Shown here piece after piece: positions 48,224 to 57,435 of a DNA stretch of 64,000 nucleotides. The notes beneath the pieces were generated by a model. It saw only the letters and a program-made list of their open reading frames with translations, made no database searches and was not told the origin of the DNA. The stretch's first letter is position 1. The number at the start of each line of letters is the position of its first letter. A program made the position numbers and the translations under genes. The stretch comes from Thalassoroseus pseudoceratinae (GTDB taxonomy: Bacteria > Planctomycetota > Planctomycetia > Planctomycetales > Planctomycetaceae), in contig NZ_JAALXT010000003.1 in NCBI RefSeq assembly GCF_011634775.1, positions 620,001 through 684,000 on the forward strand. The letters run 5' to 3'.

Positions 48224-48448
48224 ATGAAGATATTCACTCGTTCGGAATCCCAGGGCGTTGTGATTGACGGTAAAATACACGTAACAATCTTGGAAATCCT
48301 GGAAACATCGGTGCGTGTCGCCATTCACTCTCCGGACGTTCCCGGTTCCTATCGCGAGGAGACAATCGGACTTTCCGCTGAACAAGCCGGTTCATTGGTC
48401 GATCCAATGACGGTTGAAGCGGAACCCGTAGGCTATTCAATGAAATGA
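48224..48448 (+). CDS. csrA: Carbon storage regulator CsrA family protein
   Basis: 74 residues from ATG 48224, with GAGG six bases upstream. MKIFTRSESQGVVIDGKIHV aligns with the CsrA start MLVLSRKQGESIVIGDDIVV, and the later part (TILEILETSVRVAIHSPDVP, then YREE) follows the strands and the RNA-contacting end. CsrA binds GGA sites in mRNA leaders and blocks or stabilises translation. The usual GD pair in the second turn is ET here. A charged extension follows. It is just upstream of uppS, cdsA and aroE on the same strand. Confidence 0.72.
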   Translation: MKIFTRSESQGVVIDGKIHVTILEILETSVRVAIHSPDVPGSYREETIGLSAEQAGSLVDPMTVEAEPVGYSMK

Positions 48449-48509
48449 CCGAACATACCAAAATTACCCTTCAGTCCGTCTACGCGGTCGATGGAGAGGA
48501 AGACGCCTC

Positions 48510-49271
48510 GTGACCCGCGAAACGGAATATACTCCCGACAAACTTCAGGAATTGGGCCTGGATTCGCAACGTCTGCCACGACACATTGCGGTGATCATGG
48601 ATGGCAATGGTCGATGGGCAATTTCCCGTGGTCTTCCTCGAATCGAAGGCCATCGGCGTGGCGTGCAGAGTGTCCGCACGATTGTCGAAGAATGCGCTCG
48701 GATTGGCATCGAACAGGTCACGCTGTATTGTCTCAGTAGTGAAAACTGGAAACGGCCACAAGAAGAGTTGGACTTGCTCATGCAACTCTTGGAGCAGTAT
48801 CTCGTCGAAGAACGGAGCGAGATCATGCGGCAGGAATTGCAGTTTGCGGTGATTGGTCGTCGGGATGGACTTAGTGAAGGAGCTCTTCGGGAGATTGATC
48901 GAACTCTGGAAGTCGCTCGTGACAATACAGGAATGCGTTTGTGCCTGGCGATCAATTACGGATCGCGGGGTGAGATCGCTGACGCTGTCCGCCGGATTGC
49001 CGAGCAGGTCCGTACAGGTGAGATGACGCCCGAAACCATCGACGAACAGTGCATCTCCGAGCATCTTGATACGGCCGGCATGACCGATCCGGATTTGGTG
49101 ATTCGGACGGCGGGTGAAATGCGTGTCAGCAACTTCTTGCTGTGGCAAATTAGTTACGCGGAGTTGTTTGTCACGCAAAAATATTGGCCGGAATTTCGAT
49201 TGCCGGATTTGATCGAAGCCTTGCAGTCGTTCGCCGCCCGCGATCGTCGGTTCGGCGGTTTGAAAGGCTAA
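48510..49271 (+). CDS. uppS: Isoprenyl (undecaprenyl) diphosphate synthase
   Basis: 253 residues from GTG 48510, with GGAGAGGA upstream. The cis-prenyltransferase motif HIAVIMDGNGRWA is at about residue 25, with the catalytic Asp; IRTAGEMRVSNFLLWQISYAE carries the late conserved Arg and Glu region. It makes the C55 lipid carrier for peptidoglycan and other envelope polymers. It is followed by cdsA after 10 bp, the common bacterial order. Confidence 0.95.
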   Translation: MTRETEYTPDKLQELGLDSQRLPRHIAVIMDGNGRWAISRGLPRIEGHRRGVQSVRTIVEECARIGIEQVTLYCLSSENWKRPQEELDLLMQLLEQYLVEERSEIMRQELQFAVIGRRDGLSEGALREIDRTLEVARDNTGMRLCLAINYGSRGEIADAVRRIAEQVRTGEMTPETIDEQCISEHLDTAGMTDPDLVIRTAGEMRVSNFLLWQISYAELFVTQKYWPEFRLPDLIEALQSFAARDRRFGGLKG

Positions 49272-49281
49272 AGCGAATATT

Positions 49282-50187
49282 ATGTTGGGTTGGCGGGTCG
49301 GAATTTCAGTTGTCCTGGTACCGGCTTTGGTCGGCTTGTTTCTGCTCGACCATCGCACGGGAGCTACAGCTCCGTACTTGCTTGCGTTCTGCTTGGCGGT
49401 TGGTGTTCGCGCGGTTTGGGAGCTATGTGCTCTTCTCGATGTGCGAGCGAGCCGACCGTCTTTTGTCATGACGGCGTGCTGCACCGCGGGTGTGATTGCG
49501 TCCGGTTGGGCAGGGCATCTCTTTGACGTTCCGGGGCTGAGCGATTTACGCCCGTTGGAAGTGATCGCCGTCACAGTCTCGCTGGCCATGCTGGCGTTGT
49601 TCTTGCGGTCGGCGGCAATTTTCCATGAACCGGGCCATAGCATCGACACACTTGGCGCCGAACTCCTGGCGACGATTTACATCGGCATGCTTCTGGCGGT
49701 GACGGCCCAGTTGCGTTGGGTGGCCGAGCCGGAAGCTGGGTATCTGGTCCTGGGATCGTTGTTGATCGCCACGAAATGTGGGGATATCGGAGCGTATTTC
49801 CTCGGGCGATTCTTCGGCAAACGGAAGCTGATCCCTCGGTTGAGTCCGGGAAAGACTCGCATGGGAGCTGTCGGAGCGTTTGTTGGTTCCGGTCTCGGTG
49901 CATGGGCGTGGCTCACGTGGGCGACTCCGTTGTTCAACCCTGAATGGCAACCGCCAGTTTGGTATTGGTGTGTGCTATACGGCGTCATTCTGGGGCTCAT
50001 TGGCCTCATCGGCGACCTGTGTGAGTCCCTACTCAAACGGGACTGCAACAAGAAGGACTCCTCAACGCTGTTACCCGGTTTCGGGGGGATCCTCGATCTC
50101 ATCGATAGCGTGCTGTATGCTGGTCCCGTTGCTTATCTTCTGTGGCGACTTCTGCCGCTGGCAACCTGGATGACCTCCACCAACTAA
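49282..50187 (+). CDS. cdsA: Phosphatidate cytidylyltransferase
   Basis: 301 residues, strongly hydrophobic, with about eight membrane segments. The family signature is near the C-terminus: ESLLKRDCNKKDSSTLLPG followed by GGILDLIDS. It makes CDP-diacylglycerol from phosphatidate and CTP, the branch point for phospholipid synthesis. uppS lies upstream, and aroE follows after 45 bp. Confidence 0.95.
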   Translation: MLGWRVGISVVLVPALVGLFLLDHRTGATAPYLLAFCLAVGVRAVWELCALLDVRASRPSFVMTACCTAGVIASGWAGHLFDVPGLSDLRPLEVIAVTVSLAMLALFLRSAAIFHEPGHSIDTLGAELLATIYIGMLLAVTAQLRWVAEPEAGYLVLGSLLIATKCGDIGAYFLGRFFGKRKLIPRLSPGKTRMGAVGAFVGSGLGAWAWLTWATPLFNPEWQPPVWYWCVLYGVILGLIGLIGDLCESLLKRDCNKKDSSTLLPGFGGILDLIDSVLYAGPVAYLLWRLLPLATWMTSTN

Positions 50188-50232
50188 CGCCACCACTTTC
50201 TTATTGATTCCATCGAAAATTCGAGCGAAGCT

Positions 50233-51093
50233 ATGTCGACCCCGCGTTCATTTCAGCAAGAACTTGTTTGCGTCTTCGGTCAACCAGTGGCCGAAAATCC
50301 GACACAAGCCATGATCGAGGCCGCTTTTGCGCATCACGATTTGGCTTGGAGGTATCTCACAATCGAAGTGCCTCCAGCTAACCTTGGGGATGCAGTGCGA
50401 GGGTTGCGGGCGATGGGGTTTCGTGGCGGGAACCTCACGATTCCGCACAAGGTCGCCGTGATTGACCATCTCGACGGGCTCAGCGATGCTGCGGATCGAA
50501 TTGGCGCCGTGAACTGCATGGTTTGGCACGACGACCGTTTGACCGGTGAGAATACGGACGGCAAAGGCTTTGTCGAATCTCTTTCGGAAGTGACCGATCC
50601 CAAAGGAAAGCGGATCGTGCTATTTGGAGCCGGCGGTGCGGCCCGGGCGATCGCAGTCGAAACAGCACTTGCCGGGGCCACGCATTTCACAATCGTCAAT
50701 CGGTCCCCGGAGCGTGGCCAACAGTTGACCAACCTCGTCAACGAACGAACGGAAGCCCAAGCGGAGTTTGTTCCATGGACCGGCGAATTCGCAATTCCTG
50801 ACGGGACCGATGTGGTTATCAACTCCACGTCAATCGGATTGTTCCCGAATGTCGAGGAACGAGTCGCGGTGCAGGCGGACACGCTGAAAAGCAATATGGT
50901 GGTCGCCGATGTCATCCCCAACCCACCGAAAACTCGGTTCCTCAGCGAGGCCGCCGAACGGGGCTGCACAACTTTGGACGGGTTGGGAATGCTGGTCAAC
51001 CAAGGCGTGATCGGTTTCCGCTTGTGGACGGGCGTGGATCCCGATCCATCCGTCATGCGGAAAGCTTTGGAAGACGTCTTTGGAGAAGATTGA
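50233..51093 (+). CDS. aroE: Shikimate dehydrogenase
   Basis: 286 residues. The substrate region includes GGNLTIPHKVAV with the catalytic Lys and GENTDGKGF with the Asp; the NADP-binding turn is VLFGAGGAARAIAVE at about residue 125. It reduces 3-dehydroshikimate in the route to aromatic amino acids. It follows cdsA in the same direction, and converges on the diguanylate cyclase gene with 10 bp between stops. Confidence 0.95.
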   Translation: MSTPRSFQQELVCVFGQPVAENPTQAMIEAAFAHHDLAWRYLTIEVPPANLGDAVRGLRAMGFRGGNLTIPHKVAVIDHLDGLSDAADRIGAVNCMVWHDDRLTGENTDGKGFVESLSEVTDPKGKRIVLFGAGGAARAIAVETALAGATHFTIVNRSPERGQQLTNLVNERTEAQAEFVPWTGEFAIPDGTDVVINSTSIGLFPNVEERVAVQADTLKSNMVVADVIPNPPKTRFLSEAAERGCTTLDGLGMLVNQGVIGFRLWTGVDPDPSVMRKALEDVFGED

Positions 51094-51103
51094 CCGGTTT
51101 GAC

Positions 51104-52057
51104 TCAGCGAACTCGGTTGCGACCGTCGCTTTTTGCTTCGTACATCCAGGCGTCGACACAGGCGAGCAACGTTTCGAAACTCACGTCGGACTGATTGAAC
51201 ATTGGGGCATTGTCGAGCGATGGATGCGGTGAGTCGAGGACTAGATTTCCGTCCTCCGATAAAAACGCGGCTGCAACGCCCACGCTGATCGTGACCGAAA
51301 ACTCTCGGCAGACACCGCCAAAGGTATCCAATTCCGCTACGGCTCGGCAGATTTCCGCAATTTCCTGGGCCTCGCGGTAGTTAGTATCGCTGAGCAGGAC
51401 GATGAACTCATCGCCACCGAACCTCGCCATGATGTGGTCGGTGGAGAGAATCGTCAGAATACGGCGGGTGAGGTCAATCAACGCGCGGTCGGCTGCCAAA
51501 TGGCCGAATTGGTCGTTGATGGTCTTGAACTGATCGACGTCGAACATCATCAACGACAGCGGTTGACCAGAGCGTTTGGACCGGGCCAAGTCCCGTCGCA
51601 GAGCTTCTTCGAAATACCGCCGTGTGAACGCCCCGGTGAGCCCATCGCGAGTCATCATCGCATAGGTGGTCTCGTGGTATTCGGCTTCGATGTGATCGGC
51701 GGAGAGAAACTTGAAAATCTGATTGCCGATGCGAATGCGGTCGCCGGCTCTCAAGCGAACTTCGTCGTTGGCTTGGTCGTTGACGAAAGTTCCATTCGTG
51801 CTTTGCAGGTCGCGAATGAAGTAGGCATCATCCCGGAAGTGAATCGCACAGTGTTTCCGTGAAACCGAATCACCTTCGAGCGTCAGGCCACATTGACGGC
51901 CACGGCCAATGATGAATGGGTTCTCGGAAATCTTCAGCAGACCGGCATTCAACTCCAGAGGATAAATCTGGACCAGACAAGCCTGTCCCTGTGGAACGTG
52001 CGAACCATCGTTGACGTTGTCAAGTTTTCGCAATGTTGATGTTTCGTTTGTCGTCAT
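51104..52057 (-). CDS. FHA-GGDEF protein (diguanylate cyclase)
   Basis: 317 residues. An FHA domain at about residues 40-105 has GRGRQCGLTLEGDSVSRKHC and LQSTNGTFVN, the phosphothreonine-binding surface. The GGDEF domain follows, with FGGDEFIVLL at about residue 215, which should be catalytically active, making cyclic di-GMP. The FHA part would let it respond to a Ser/Thr kinase, a signal that is common in planctomycetes. No membrane segment is visible, so it is cytoplasmic. Confidence 0.93.
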   Translation of the reverse strand: MTTNETSTLRKLDNVNDGSHVPQGQACLVQIYPLELNAGLLKISENPFIIGRGRQCGLTLEGDSVSRKHCAIHFRDDAYFIRDLQSTNGTFVNDQANDEVRLRAGDRIRIGNQIFKFLSADHIEAEYHETTYAMMTRDGLTGAFTRRYFEEALRRDLARSKRSGQPLSLMMFDVDQFKTINDQFGHLAADRALIDLTRRILTILSTDHIMARFGGDEFIVLLSDTNYREAQEIAEICRAVAELDTFGGVCREFSVTISVGVAAAFLSEDGNLVLDSPHPSLDNAPMFNQSDVSFETLLACVDAWMYEAKSDGRNRVR

Positions 52058-52536
52058 GGGTCGATCCAGGGGCGCGGAGGAACCTTCGGTGAGACACGCG
52101 GCCAGATCGGGTCACGGTCGTCCGTGCCACGCATTGGTCGCAAAGAATGCTCGTGCTGCATCTTGCCGAGAGAGAACCAACGTGGGCGAACTGTGAACCG
52201 GCTTAGTGGGAGAACGGGCCCCGTCCGTGCCAAGTTTGGGATCTGGAACGCACAAAGCAGGTTACGTTTGCGGTTTTCAAAGCCCGAATGCCCTAGCCAT
52301 GGTGGAAATGAACGATTATGACGAAAGCAACATGAAACAGAATCGGCCGACCTCGGGGTGAAGCTTTAGGCTGCCTTGGGCGTTCGAGGCGATCGGCAAT
52401 ACGAGAGTACCTGTTATTTTGTCTTGCGTTGTGACCGGTATCGTACGTTCCGGTCGTTAGCTTATTCCGAGACAGCAGTTGCCGAATTCACCTTGGAATC
52501 GCTAACGTACTCGTCGAATTCGCGTACTCGGGACCG
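52058..52536. other. Intergenic region with an imperfect palindrome
   Basis: 479 bp with no convincing gene. GACCGG (52433-52438) and CCGGTC (52450-52455) flank the symmetric core CGTACG, with one extra base on the left side. It may be an operator or leader hairpin for the gene at 52537. Nothing else structured is seen. Confidence 0.4.
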
Positions 52537-53562
52537 ATGGCCTACTCCATGATAGAATCTTCGCAACGAACGATCCCCAAGGGACTTGAGTGCTGTGTCC
52601 TGTTGCGTCTATTTGCTGTCGGGAAGCCCGTGACTCCAGACCAGCTCGCGGATTCGCTCGGTCCGCTTTTTATTGATTCCCTGAATCTCTGTGAAGATGA
52701 CTGGAATGCCACCCTGGACGCCGTTCTCGCGACGATGAAACATGAACGATTAATCTCGTTTGCTTCCAACCAGGTCACGAAACTTGGGCAGGAATCGCTG
52801 TGCGAATCTTTCGACCTTCCTTCTATCCCCACGAGTGAACGGTGGACGGGATTGCGTAATCGCTTGCTCATCGCAAAAGCACTGGGGCTACCGCCGGCAG
52901 ATGACGAGGAACGCAAGCGGCTCGGAACCGCAGATGGTCTGCGGGTTGCGATCATGGTACAGGGGTATCAACTCCCGATCAGCCCGTTCGTTCGCATGTC
53001 CGAATGTCTCGACGAGTTAGCCCGTCAAGAGCTTGCAGAATCAACAAATACGGTCCCCGATTTCGACGCGGTATTTGCACGAGAGCAGGTGTTGTCGACG
53101 CGTCTGATGAAAGGCCTGCCTGGCAAACCCGAGCGGGTACTGCCCATGTTGCTGGTACGGGCGGTCGATGAATCTCCGGAATCGTTGCGACTCGCAGTGC
53201 TGCAAAACTGGGTTCGGAAGTTGAACGGCGTTGAAGCCGAAACACCAGCTGAATCTCAATTCGATCTGAACCAATTTTCCCTTCAAGTACAGCACGCAGC
53301 CCAAAGCGTCGACCAACCCCGCTACGGCGAATCCAAAGTTTTCATCCAGCACGTTTGGGATGCGTTTCGGAAGCAGTCAGACGGTTCCGAGTGGTCGTTG
53401 GCGGAGTTCAAAGAACGACTCGTGGAAGCAAATCGCGAAAACCTGCTTACGCTGAGTCGAGCCGATCTCGTCGGAGCCATGGATCGGCAACTCATCGAGT
53501 CGTCAGAGATTCGTCTACCACATGCGACATTTCACTTCCTTCGGCTTCCCAGCGAGCCGTAA
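52537..53562 (+). CDS. Protein of unknown function
   Basis: 341 residues, soluble. The N-terminal 85 residues look like a winged-helix-type fold (LECCVLLRLFAVGKPVTPDQL); ATG 52549 is an alternative start. The C-terminal 60 residues form another small helical unit (SRADLVGAMDRQLIESSEI) ending in a strand (ATFHFLRLP). I have a general impression of similar C-terminal ends in bacterial hypothetical proteins but cannot name the family. It stands alone and converges on speA with 11 bp between stops. Confidence 0.6.
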   Translation: MAYSMIESSQRTIPKGLECCVLLRLFAVGKPVTPDQLADSLGPLFIDSLNLCEDDWNATLDAVLATMKHERLISFASNQVTKLGQESLCESFDLPSIPTSERWTGLRNRLLIAKALGLPPADDEERKRLGTADGLRVAIMVQGYQLPISPFVRMSECLDELARQELAESTNTVPDFDAVFAREQVLSTRLMKGLPGKPERVLPMLLVRAVDESPESLRLAVLQNWVRKLNGVEAETPAESQFDLNQFSLQVQHAAQSVDQPRYGESKVFIQHVWDAFRKQSDGSEWSLAEFKERLVEANRENLLTLSRADLVGAMDRQLIESSEIRLPHATFHFLRLPSEP

Positions 53563-53573
53563 CGGTTCACGGC

Positions 53574-55493
53574 TCAGGACGCATCGGTGAAGCGTTCGAG
53601 GTACGTGTAGTTCCGCAGACTCGATTCATACGACCTCAAGAATTGCCCGGCTTCCTGGTGCGTCACGCGTTTTTTGAGAACCGCTTCCTCGACGGATCGC
53701 TGCAATTGATCAAGCAGTTCTTCGCTATCGAATTCCACATAGGCAAGAACTTCATCAACTCGTTCACCACGAACGACGGTCTTGATCACGACTTCCCCAC
53801 CCTCGTTGATGTCAACGTGCACCACATGCGGGTTGCCGAACAGATTGTGGAGATCGCCAAGCACTTCCTGATATGCCCCTACCAAAAACGCACCGAGGTG
53901 GTACGGTTGCCCGTCAAAGGCGTGCAATGGCAGGGCCCGTTTGACATCCCGTCGATCGATGAATCGGTCTAGCTTGCCATCCGAATCACAGGTGATGTCT
54001 CCCAAGACTGCACGCCGTGATGGCGGTTGTTCAAGCCGGTGAAGCGGCATGACAGGGAATAGTTGTTGAATCGCCCAACTATCCGGCATCGATTGGAACA
54101 CGGAGAAATTGCAGAAGTAGGTGTCGGAGAGCATCGCCCCCAACTTTTGAAGCTCTTCCGGGACGAATTCCATTTCTTGCGTCAGCTTGTTAATGCGTCG
54201 GCAGATCCCCCAGAACAGATCGTCGGCAAAGCTGCAATCTTCCAAGCTCAGCACGCCCGAGAGAAATCGGCTCATCACCATTTCGCGAAGTTGCAACGCA
54301 TCGTGATAACTTTCGTGCGCGTTTCGCAGTGTGATTTTTTTCCGCGTGTAGAACAAATCTCGAAGCGGTTGCGGGGTGTCTTCGGGAATTTCTCGGGGGA
54401 ATTTGGCTTCGCCGCGGGTGACGGCACCCATCACGCTGAACAGCAGCACGCTATGGTAAGCGGAGATCGCACGACCACTTTCCGAGACAATATTCGGATG
54501 CGGAACCTTGGCGTCATCGCAGACGGATTTGATCTGATAAATCACATCGTTCGCGTACTCCTGCAGCGTGTAATTCATGCTGGAGTCGAAGTCCGTCCGC
54601 GAGCCATCGTAATCAACGCCCAAGCCACCGCCGACATCCAGCGACTTCAAACCGGCGCCCTTTCGCACCAAATCCGCGTAGATGCGAGCCGCCTCCACCA
54701 ACGCCGATTTCACGAAGCGAATGTTCGTGATCTGACTGCCCAAATGGAAGTGCAGTAAGTTGAGGCAATCTTCCATCCCTTCGGATTTGAGTCGGTCCAA
54801 ACCGTGCAGGATTTCGCTGGCCGTCAGACCGAACTTGGATCGATACCCGCCAGACCCCTGCCAACGTCCGGAACCGCGCGAAGAAAGCTTCACCCGCATT
54901 CCGATCTGAGGACGCACGCCCAATCGTGCGGCCACCGACAAAATGAGGTCCAACTCCTTCGGTTTCTCGACCACGATTGTGATGTTTCGGCCGATCTTCT
55001 GAGCCGACAACGCGGTTTCGATGAACTCCACATCTTTGAAGCCGTTGCAGACAATCGGCGTTTCATTGCTGGTGACGGCGATGACGGCCAACAACTCCGG
55101 CTTGCTGCCCGCCTCCAGCCCGAAGCCAAGACCCGCGCCGTATTCCAGGACTTCTTCCACAACCTGGCGGTGTTGGTTCACCTTGATGGGGTAGACGCAG
55201 TTGTAGCCGCCCTCGTACCGATACTCTTTGATCGCATGCTGAAACGCATCGTAAATTTCCCGTAAGCGATCTTTGAGGATACCGCTGAAACGCACGATCA
55301 AAGGCAGTTCCAAACCGCGAAGCTGCAACTGCTCGATCAGTTCCGGAAAGTCGATTGATCGTTCAGGGTCTCGTTCGGGGTGCACACGCAGGTGACCGTT
55401 CTTCCCAACGGAAAAATAACCCTGTCCCCATCGCGAAACCTCGTACAATTCGGCCGCGTCATCGATGTCCCAGGCGTCGTCCATAACAGGCAT
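53574..55493 (-). CDS. speA: Biosynthetic arginine decarboxylase
   Basis: 639 residues from ATG 55493, with GGGGA about nine bases upstream; the frame beyond it is open but lacks a site. The PLP lysine is in CVYPIKVNQHRQVVEE (about residue 105), the substrate region includes LDVGGGLGVDYDGSRTD, and the C-terminal region is complete. It converts arginine to agmatine, the first step of the agmatine route to putrescine. Length is normal for SpeA. Confidence 0.95.
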   Translation of the reverse strand: MPVMDDAWDIDDAAELYEVSRWGQGYFSVGKNGHLRVHPERDPERSIDFPELIEQLQLRGLELPLIVRFSGILKDRLREIYDAFQHAIKEYRYEGGYNCVYPIKVNQHRQVVEEVLEYGAGLGFGLEAGSKPELLAVIAVTSNETPIVCNGFKDVEFIETALSAQKIGRNITIVVEKPKELDLILSVAARLGVRPQIGMRVKLSSRGSGRWQGSGGYRSKFGLTASEILHGLDRLKSEGMEDCLNLLHFHLGSQITNIRFVKSALVEAARIYADLVRKGAGLKSLDVGGGLGVDYDGSRTDFDSSMNYTLQEYANDVIYQIKSVCDDAKVPHPNIVSESGRAISAYHSVLLFSVMGAVTRGEAKFPREIPEDTPQPLRDLFYTRKKITLRNAHESYHDALQLREMVMSRFLSGVLSLEDCSFADDLFWGICRRINKLTQEMEFVPEELQKLGAMLSDTYFCNFSVFQSMPDSWAIQQLFPVMPLHRLEQPPSRRAVLGDITCDSDGKLDRFIDRRDVKRALPLHAFDGQPYHLGAFLVGAYQEVLGDLHNLFGNPHVVHVDINEGGEVVIKTVVRGERVDEVLAYVEFDSEELLDQLQRSVEEAVLKKRVTHQEAGQFLRSYESSLRNYTYLERFTDAS

Positions 55494-56104
55494 TGGCGTG
55501 TTTCCCCAAAGACGGTGCAAGAACCATTGATCAAATGCCAAAGTCGGCCGCGAATGAAATAACGGATCGCCATTCCGCCGTCCAGGGACAACAAAACTCT
55601 GCTTGCGGCATTCCACAATTTTTTCGATTTCGTGGAAAAGGCAATAACGAGCATACCTTTTTTAAAACTGAAGGATACAATCGGACTCATAAGGTCGGGT
55701 CTACGTGGACTCGTTGAATCGACGACACCCTCTCTATATGCAAGCTTTTCTTCCCTTGGTCATTTGCTCTGTGCTTCGTGCCCTCGGCCCCAAGACTGAC
55801 AAGCCGGTCAAGACCCGCAATCGACACCAAGAATGATTGTCTGGTCGGCCGAGATGGTTCGCCTGATTTTCGTTGAGTGAAATTGTTTCATTTCCGAGCA
55901 AGCCGGAAAAGAAACTATGAACTCACAACACTAGCGTTTGATGCCGAGACGTATCGGCAGTTTTTGATTTTGCGAAGCTTGGATTGGCCCGCTCGTGTGG
56001 ACTGTGTTTCACGAAGGCGGGTGCCGTCTCGCGGCGAGGCGAAAACACCGTGTTTTCAGATCACCGCAGACACAGCAGACCGTGAGATGGTCTAGGAATG
56101 ACTA
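55494..56104. other. Long intergenic region upstream of the RRM gene
   Basis: 611 bp that hold the speA promoter region on one side and the leader of the RRM gene on the other. A short open frame near 55877-56095 has biased, unrecognised sequence and no ribosome site, so I do not call it. The palindrome at 56041-56057 is the only clear structure. Confidence 0.4.
56041..56057. promoter_or_regulatory. 17-bp palindrome upstream of the RRM gene
   Basis: GAAAACAC (56041-56048), one central base and GTGTTTTC (56050-56057) are perfect complements. The site lies 47 bp before the start codon, a position suited to a repressor operator in the promoter or leader. Confidence 0.5.
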
Positions 56105-56416
56105 ATGAGTAAGAACTTGTACGTTGGCAACCTCTCCTTCAACACCACCAATGATGGACTTCGGCAGGCATTTGAACAATTCGGTGCCGTGACCAATGCT
56201 CAAATCATTACGGACCGTGAGACCGGCCGTAGCCGTGGTTTCGGTTTTGTCGAAATGGCCGAAGGTGGGGATGAAGCCATCGAAGAAATGAATGGCTTTG
56301 AATTGGACGGTCGGACGTTGACCGTTAACGAAGCCCGCCCACGCGAAGATCGTCGTGGTGGCGGTGGTGGCGGCGGACGTCGCGGTGGATACGGCGGTGG
56401 CGGTAACCGCTACTAA
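56105..56416 (+). CDS. RRM RNA-binding protein with glycine-rich tail
   Basis: 103 residues. The RNA-recognition motif has RNP2 as LYVGNLSF (residues 5-12) and RNP1 as RGFGFVEM (about 45-52). A C-terminal tail (about 85-103) is rich in Gly and Arg. Such small single-RRM proteins are common in cyanobacteria and planctomycetes and bind RNA, often in cold stress. A terminator lies 86 bp downstream, so the gene is monocistronic. Confidence 0.93.
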   Translation: MSKNLYVGNLSFNTTNDGLRQAFEQFGAVTNAQIITDRETGRSRGFGFVEMAEGGDEAIEEMNGFELDGRTLTVNEARPREDRRGGGGGGGRRGGYGGGGNRY

Positions 56417-56501
56417 GAAATTCTCGTCGTGACAACCGTGCATTTCATCGGAAAGAGCCGGGTTGCGACCGAATATTCTGATTAGCCACATGATACAATA
56501 G

Positions 56502-56541
56502 CTCTCGTCGCTCATTTTTAATGGGCCGCGAGAGTTTTTTT
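56502..56541 (+). terminator. Rho-independent terminator of the RRM gene
   Basis: CTCTCG (56502-56507) pairs with CGAGAG (56529-56534), with a second inner stem CTCAT/ATGGG, and is followed by seven T. Confidence 0.85.
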
Positions 56542-56667
56542 GTGGTCGGTACTCGCATTGGCTGTCCTCAATTGGCCTGCCCCGTAGAAATATCGTGAGG
56601 CGATTCATAGTATGGCGTTCGGTAATGCTAGCTCAATTTGAATCGAGATTTTCAATCTGGAGTAGTA

Positions 56668-57435
56668 GTGCGTGTCTATCGCGAGCAAGTCACACAGGCA
56701 TTGGACCAATTATCCGACGGCCTTGGTCCGTATATCGAATCCAAATTGAAGACGATTTATAAGGATCGTTGGGTCAAGGTCGCCCGTGAAAGTTTTCGTT
56801 CTGGACGAGGGAAATCGGGCGACGATGGAGATACCATCGACTGGGATGCACATGCCACATTGACAGTGATGTGGGATCAGTGGAATAGTCTATTTCGTCA
56901 TGATTTGGCTCAGACAGATCGAAGCCTCGTCAGCGAACTCCGTGAGTTCCGGAACCTTTGGGCTCATCAGACCGATTTTGATTTCGACGATACCTACCGA
57001 GTACTCGATAGTGTCGAACGCTTGCTGAATTCGATCGGGGCAAAAGAGGCTGAGGACGTCGCAGACATTAAGTTGCGTGTTTTCCGTGCGGAGTTCGATC
57101 AGCAAGTCCGCGCTGTCTATCAACGCTCGGAAGCGCGTCGGCGGAATTTGCTTGATATCAGCATCTACTCGGCATGCTGTGCTGCGATTCTGTATGCCAT
57201 CTTTGAGGGTTACGGTTCCAAAGCTTGGTTCATGATGATTTGCGTAGTGATGGTGTTCGCGGTCATCATTTGGCAACGCGTCTCGACACCACCGATTCTG
57301 TTTGGTGCCCACGAGTGTCTCGACTGCGGTCGAATTATCTATACCGATCAATGCCCATATTGTGCACGGACCGCTCCCCGACCCCGAACGCGTCCGCAAG
57401 ACCAGCCAAATATGTCCGTTGAGGATCAAGCATGA
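56668..57435 (+). CDS. Membrane HEPN-domain protein with a zinc ribbon (Swt1-like HEPN)
   Basis: 255 residues from GTG 56668, which has GGAG five bases upstream; TTG 56638 would add ten residues. The N-terminal 150 residues resemble the Swt1-type HEPN domain: VYREQVTQALDQLSDGLG, and REFRNLWAHQ, where R-N-L-W-A-H gives the Rx4H motif of HEPN ribonucleases (about residues 95-101). Two membrane segments follow (about 164-205), then a zinc ribbon (CLDCGRIIYTDQCPYC, about 217-232). It may be an RNase-type effector held at the membrane. The stop overlaps the next start (ATGA). Confidence 0.7.
   Translation: MRVYREQVTQALDQLSDGLGPYIESKLKTIYKDRWVKVARESFRSGRGKSGDDGDTIDWDAHATLTVMWDQWNSLFRHDLAQTDRSLVSELREFRNLWAHQTDFDFDDTYRVLDSVERLLNSIGAKEAEDVADIKLRVFRAEFDQQVRAVYQRSEARRRNLLDISIYSACCAAILYAIFEGYGSKAWFMMICVVMVFAVIIWQRVSTPPILFGAHECLDCGRIIYTDQCPYCARTAPRPRTRPQDQPNMSVEDQA

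Noticed and set aside
55877-56095. 72-residue open frame before the RRM gene
   Set aside because: No ribosome site, no recognisable sequence, and it spans the palindrome at 56041.
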